This document shows positions 60,130 to 64,000 of a stretch of 64,000 nucleotides of DNA, one piece after another (within the stretch, counting starts at the first letter, position 1; each line of letters opens with the position of its first letter). The notes below the pieces were generated by a model, which saw only the letters and a list, made by a program, of their open reading frames with translations, had not been told where the DNA came from and did not search any database. Made by a program: the position numbers and the translations under genes. The stretch covers positions 95,757 through 159,756 of the forward strand of contig NZ_JBFRFB010000009.1 in assembly GCF_052114605.1 (NCBI RefSeq), in the 5' to 3' direction. This DNA comes from Microvirga sp052114605. Lineage in GTDB: Bacteria > Pseudomonadota > Alphaproteobacteria > Rhizobiales > Beijerinckiaceae.

Positions 60130-63096
60130 TTACTCCGCCGCCTCCTGGCGCGCAGCTTTCTTCGGCTTCTTCGCGGTCTCCTTCGCAGGGGCCTCCTTCT
60201 TCAAGGGCCTGCGCGCGAGCACTTCCTTCAGGAAGCGGCCGGTGTGGCTTTCCTTGGAATTGGCGATGTCCTCGGGCGTTCCCTGGGCCACGATCTGACC
60301 GCCGCCATTGCCGCCTTCGGGGCCCATGTCGATGACCCAGTCGGCGGTCTTGATGACTTCGAGATTATGCTCGATCACCACGACGGTGTTGCCCTGGTCC
60401 ACCAGCTCGTGCAGCACTTCGAGCAGCTTCGCCACGTCGTGGAAATGCAGGCCCGTGGTAGGCTCGTCGAGGATGTAGAGCGTGCGGCCGGTGGCGCGCT
60501 TCGACAGCTCTTTCGAGAGTTTTACGCGCTGCGCCTCACCACCCGAAAGCGTGGTAGCCTGCTGGCCCACATGCACATAGTCGAGGCCGACGCGGGCGAG
60601 CGTCTGCATCTTCTCGCGGATCGAGGGCACGGCCTTGAACAGCTCGCGGGCTTCCTCCACCGTCATGTCGAGCACGTCGGCAATGGATTTTTCGCGATAC
60701 TTCACTTCCAGCGTCTCGCGGTCGTAGCGCTTGCCCTTACAGACATCGCAGGTCACGTAGACGTCGGGCAGGAAGTGCATCTCGATCTTGATCACGCCGT
60801 CGCCCGAGCAGGCCTCGCAGCGCCCGCCCTTTACGTTGAACGAGAAACGGCCCGCCTGATAGCCGCGGGCCTTCGCCTCGGGCAAGCCGGCGAACCATTC
60901 CCGGATCGGCGTGAAGGCGCCGACATAAGTCGCCGGGTTCGAGCGCGGCGTGCGGCCGATGGGCGATTGGTCGATGTCGATGACCTTGTCGAGATGCTCA
61001 AGGCCCTCGATGCGGTCATGCTGTGCCGGATGCTCCAGCGCGCCGTTGAGCTTGCGCGCGACGGCCTTGTAGAGCGTGTCGATGACGAGCGTAGACTTGC
61101 CGCCGCCGGACACGCCGGTGATGCAGGTGAAGGTGCCGAGAGGAATCTCCGCGCTCACATTTTTAAGGTTGTTGCCCTTCGCGCCCACGACCTTCAGCAT
61201 GCGCTTCTTGTCGCGCTTGCGGCGATCGCCCGGCACCTTCACGGAGAGTTCGCCCGTGAGGTACTTGCCGGTGAGCGACTTCGGATTTCCCATGACCTCG
61301 TCCGGCGTTCCCTCGGCGACGATCTTGCCGCCATGGATGCCGGCGCCGGGCCCGATATCGAACACGTAATCGGCATGAAGGATCGCGTCCTCGTCGTGCT
61401 CCACAACGATCACGGTGTTGCCGAGATCGCGCAGGCGCTTGAGGGTGCCGAGCAGGCGCTCGTTATCGCGCTGATGCAGGCCGATGGATGGCTCGTCGAG
61501 TACGTAGAGAACGCCGGTGAGGCCCGAACCGATCTGTGAGGCGAGGCGGATACGCTGGCTTTCGCCGCCGGAGAGCGTGCCGGAGGCGCGGGCAAGCGTG
61601 AGGTATTCCAGGCCGACATCGACGAGGAAGGTCAGGCGGTCGCGGATCTCCTTGAGGATGCGGCCCGCGATGTCGTTCTGCTTCTTCGTGAGCTTCTTCG
61701 ACAGGCTTCCGAACCACTCATGCGCATCCTTCACCGACAGGGCCGTAGCTTCGCCGATATCGGAGCCTGCGATCTTCACCGCGAGGGCTTCGGCTTTGAG
61801 GCGCTTGCCGCCGCATTCCTCGCACGGCGTCTCGCTCATGAAGCGCCCGATTTCCTCGCGCGCCCAATCGCTCTCGGTTTCCTTGTAGCGGCGCTCCAGG
61901 TTCGGGATCACGCCTTCGAAGGGCTTGCGCACTTCATAGGCCCGCATGCCGTCGTCATAGGCGAAGCGGATGGCCTTCTCAGTCCCGTAGAGGATTCCCT
62001 CTCGCACGTCCTCCGACAGCTCGGTCCAGGGCTTCGTCATGGACGACTTGTAGTGCCGGGTGATGGCTTCGAGCGTCTGCCCGTAATAAGGCGAGGAGGA
62101 CTTCGCCCACGGCATGATCGCCCCGCGCTTCAGCGACAGGGTCTCGTCCACGACGAGCGCCTCGTCGATGCGCATTTCATGGCCGATGCCGCCGCAGGTG
62201 GGGCAGGCGCCGAAGGGATTGTTGAACGAGAACAGGCGCGGCTCGATCTCGGGGATCGTGAACCCGGAAACCGGGCAGGCGAACTTGGAGGAGAAGACGA
62301 TGCGCTTCGGCTTGCCCTTCTCATCCTTCTCGTCCGCATATTCGATGACGGCGATGCCGTCCGTCAGCTCGAGCGCGGTCTCGAAGGATTCCGACAGGCG
62401 CGCGGCGATATCGGCGCGCACCACGATGCGGTCCACCACCACGTCGATGTCGTGCTTGAGCTTCTTGTCGAGGGCAGGGGCCTCGTCGATGGCGTAATAC
62501 TCGCCGTCGATCTTCAGGCGCTGGAAGCCCTTCTTCTGAAATTCGGCGATTTCCTTGCGGTACTCGCCCTTGCGGCCACGCACCACGGGGGCCAGCAGAT
62601 AGAGGCGGGCCTTCTCCGGCAGGTCGAGCACCCGGTCCACCATCTGGCTCACGGTCTGGCTCTCAATCGGCAGGCCGGTGGCGGGGGAATAGGGAATGCC
62701 GACGCGCGCCCAGAGCAGGCGCATGTAATCGTAGATCTCGGTGACCGTACCCACGGTCGAACGCGGGTTCTTCGAGGTGGTCTTCTGTTCGATGGAGATG
62801 GCCGGGGAGAGGCCGTCGATCTGGTCCACATCCGGCTTCTGCATCATCTCCAGGAACTGGCGGGCATAGGCAGACAGTGATTCCACATAGCGGCGCTGCC
62901 CCTCGGCATAGATCGTGTCGAAGGCCAGCGACGACTTGCCCGAGCCGGACAGGCCCGTGAACACCACGAACTGGTCGCGCGGCACCATCAGGTCGACGTT
63001 CTTGAGGTTGTGCTCCCGCGCGCCGCGCACGGAGATCACGCGCGCATTCGGGTCTCCCGCCTTGGCGCGGTTGAACAGATCGTCGAGTTTAGCCAT
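60130..63096 (-). CDS. uvrA: Excinuclease ABC subunit A
   Basis: 988 residues, slightly longer than E. coli UvrA (940) because of a Lys/Ala-rich tail. It has two ABC-type ATPase halves: Walker A GLSGSGKSSLAF near the start and GVSGGGKSTLV near the middle, with LSGGESQRIRLA and LSGGEAQRVKLS signatures. Three Cys-rich zinc modules are seen: CPTCGGIG, CEECGGKRL and CEACSGDG with CDVCKGKRY. It finds bulky DNA damage and loads UvrB. The region before its start has candidate regulatory dyads (see 63211 and 63264). ssb lies further away, with one small gene between. Confidence 0.97.
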   Translation of the reverse strand: MAKLDDLFNRAKAGDPNARVISVRGAREHNLKNVDLMVPRDQFVVFTGLSGSGKSSLAFDTIYAEGQRRYVESLSAYARQFLEMMQKPDVDQIDGLSPAISIEQKTTSKNPRSTVGTVTEIYDYMRLLWARVGIPYSPATGLPIESQTVSQMVDRVLDLPEKARLYLLAPVVRGRKGEYRKEIAEFQKKGFQRLKIDGEYYAIDEAPALDKKLKHDIDVVVDRIVVRADIAARLSESFETALELTDGIAVIEYADEKDEKGKPKRIVFSSKFACPVSGFTIPEIEPRLFSFNNPFGACPTCGGIGHEMRIDEALVVDETLSLKRGAIMPWAKSSSPYYGQTLEAITRHYKSSMTKPWTELSEDVREGILYGTEKAIRFAYDDGMRAYEVRKPFEGVIPNLERRYKETESDWAREEIGRFMSETPCEECGGKRLKAEALAVKIAGSDIGEATALSVKDAHEWFGSLSKKLTKKQNDIAGRILKEIRDRLTFLVDVGLEYLTLARASGTLSGGESQRIRLASQIGSGLTGVLYVLDEPSIGLHQRDNERLLGTLKRLRDLGNTVIVVEHDEDAILHADYVFDIGPGAGIHGGKIVAEGTPDEVMGNPKSLTGKYLTGELSVKVPGDRRKRDKKRMLKVVGAKGNNLKNVSAEIPLGTFTCITGVSGGGKSTLVIDTLYKAVARKLNGALEHPAQHDRIEGLEHLDKVIDIDQSPIGRTPRSNPATYVGAFTPIREWFAGLPEAKARGYQAGRFSFNVKGGRCEACSGDGVIKIEMHFLPDVYVTCDVCKGKRYDRETLEVKYREKSIADVLDMTVEEARELFKAVPSIREKMQTLARVGLDYVHVGQQATTLSGGEAQRVKLSKELSKRATGRTLYILDEPTTGLHFHDVAKLLEVLHELVDQGNTVVVIEHNLEVIKTADWVIDMGPEGGNGGGQIVAQGTPEDIANSKESHTGRFLKEVLARRPLKKEAPAKETAKKPKKAARQEAAE

Positions 63097-63210
63097 GGCC
63101 TAGCTTCAAGCCTTATTTGAGGGGAAAACGGCCACCGGCGGCCGGTTCCGGATATGTGATGCCTCATCCGCCAATGCAATGCGGCGGATGATTCCAGGTG
63201 CCTCATCCTA

Positions 63211-63225
63211 GAACAAACGGGGTAC
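63211..63225. promoter_or_regulatory. Imperfect LexA-like dyad
   Basis: GAAC-N7-GTAC at 63211-63225; the alphaproteobacterial LexA site is GAAC-N7-GAAC or its complement. One base of the second half differs. It is 115 bases upstream of uvrA, a SOS gene, which is why it is listed. Weak evidence. Confidence 0.25.
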
Positions 63226-63263
63226 GAGACGCAACAGGGGAGCATAAGGGGAAAAGGGCACAT

Positions 63264-63283
63264 TATGTGTTTGAGCGCACATA
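63264..63283. promoter_or_regulatory. CRP/FNR-like inverted repeat
   Basis: TATGTG at 63264-63269 and CACATA at 63278-63283 are exact complements with an 8-base spacer, giving the TGTG-N8-CACA geometry of CRP-family sites. It stands 63 bases before the start of the small exported protein gene and 168 bases before uvrA. Confidence 0.35.
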
Positions 63284-63345
63284 CATCTGTCATGCCCGGC
63301 ATAGGTTGAACGAGAAGATCCGAAGGGCTTGCCGGGAGAGAAGCC

Positions 63346-63693
63346 ATGATCCTTCGCATTCAGGCCTTTGCGGCACTCGCCGTGACGATGTTTCCGGTTT
63401 CTTATGCCGCCGCCGGCCCCTGCGCGCCGATGATCGACCGGGCCCAAGAGCAGGTCGATGCCCGTATCGACGCCCAGGCTGGGAGCGGAGCCGCTGCTCC
63501 AGAAAGCACAGGCGCCATGCTGCATCATGAACCCACTCCAGGCTCGATCGCCAACGCGGAGCGCAAAAGCGGGGATGGCTCCAGGGCGCAAACCGCGCTG
63601 GCTTTGCTGGCGCAAGCGCGCAAGGCCGATGCAGCCGGCGATGCGGCCGGATGCGAGCGGGCGCTCGAAGAACTGCGCGCCATGGCAAGGTAA
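63346..63693 (+). CDS. Small exported protein of unknown function (115 aa)
   Basis: A signal peptide covers residues 1-22 (MILRIQAFAALAVTMFPVSY, then AA), with cleavage near AAAG. The mature part begins GPCAPMIDRAQEQVDARIDA and is helical; a low-complexity linker (about 45-75) joins a second helix (QTALALLAQARKADAAGDAA, then GCERALEELRAMA). Two Cys flank the domain. The tail pattern xxALxxARxADxxGDxxxCxxAL is common in small periplasmic alphaproteobacterial proteins. No function is known. It lies between uvrA and ssb. Confidence 0.65.
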   Translation: MILRIQAFAALAVTMFPVSYAAAGPCAPMIDRAQEQVDARIDAQAGSGAAAPESTGAMLHHEPTPGSIANAERKSGDGSRAQTALALLAQARKADAAGDAAGCERALEELRAMAR

Positions 63694-63845
63694 GCCGCCT
63701 AGCCAAGCAGGAGACACTTTTTCCTGTCTCTGCATTTCGTAAGGGAATGCGGCGAAATCTAATCTGGGGACAGAATGGCCCATCCGACTTGTCGCCCGGC
63801 GTCCGAGGCCCCAGAACACCCTCATGTGATTGAGGAGAGGCTCCG

Positions 63846-64000
63846 ATGGCGGGCAGTGTGAACAAGGTAATCCTGGTGGGCAATCTGGGGCGTGACCCTG
63901 AGGTGCGCCGTACCAACAACGGCGATCCCATCGTCAATCTGCGCATCGCCACGTCCGAGACCTGGAAGGACAAGGCGACCGGCGAGCGCAAGGAAAAGAC
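63846..64000 (+). CDS. ssb: Single-stranded DNA-binding protein (N-terminal part)
   Basis: Partial: the frame runs off the window end after about 51 codons. MAGSVNKVILVGNLGRDPEV followed by RRTNNGDPIVNLRIATSETW is the SSB OB-fold start, and TGERKEKT continues it. SSB tetramers cover single-stranded DNA in replication and repair. The ATG at 63846 has GAGGAGAGG upstream. uvrA and ssb are divergent neighbours in many proteobacteria; here they are set apart by a small exported protein gene. Confidence 0.95.
   Translation, partial: MAGSVNKVILVGNLGRDPEVRRTNNGDPIVNLRIATSETWKDKATGERKEK

Noticed and set aside
60091..62880. Two long rightward frames opposite uvrA
   Set aside because: uvrA has all its ATPase and zinc motifs; the opposite frames have none.

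Overview
The window is chromosomal DNA of a high-GC alphaproteobacterium, most likely a member of the Hyphomicrobiales (Rhizobiales), perhaps close to Methylobacteriaceae such as Microvirga. The grounds are the gene set (HdaA, an alphaproteobacterial argS/SPOR/nagZ/scpAB/tatABC/serS/surE/pcm block, a 51-residue DUF1127 protein, a porin-2-like sequence), the dense ATGA-type gene overlaps, and the many palindromic intergenic repeats typical of this order. The genus is inference. Nearly all of it is core genome. I see no tRNA or rRNA gene, insertion sequence, prophage or CRISPR array.

Layout. 1-228 is the end of gatB. 290-7345 holds small accessory genes: a GDSL hydrolase, a GNAT remnant, a DUF5939 nucleotide cyclase, two glutathione transferases, a GNAT, small exported proteins and ndk. 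7459-11633 is a translationally coupled pair, a membrane ClpP-like protease and a molybdopterin oxidoreductase. 12343-14066 is purMN, transcribed leftward. Divergent from it runs a rightward operon: CDP-alcohol phosphatidyltransferase, PerM-like permease, hdaA, ppk1, ppx. A lower-GC gene sits in the region between them. 21288-24461 has a 2OG oxygenase, a Nudix hydrolase, rnd and a WYL-like protein. 25369-31231 has aspS coupled to a glycosyltransferase, an acetyltransferase and maeB.

33523-53699 is a long housekeeping block: erpA, divergent dgt, argS, a SPOR protein, nagZ, scpAB, an orphan ABC ATPase, tatABC, serS, surE, pcm, an nlpD-like lipoprotein, a DUF815 ATPase, yajC, secD, secF, then homologues of two mitochondrial complex I assembly factors (an NDUFAF3/Mth938-like protein and an NDUFAF6-like protein). 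It joins chromosome segregation, protein export by both Tat and Sec, envelope maintenance and protein repair. 53951-64000 is more mixed: trmFO, DUF1127, an RTX protein, two very small exported proteins (a three-repeat protein and a mini-porin), a diguanylate cyclase, a methyltransferase, uvrA and the start of ssb.

Most spaces between unrelated genes hold one of a few families of imperfect palindromes. The most interesting items are the complex I assembly pair beside secDF, the coupled protease/molybdoenzyme pair, the 96-residue porin fragment, the periodic secreted protein with an EcfG-like promoter, and the structured, gene-free stretch before aspS.
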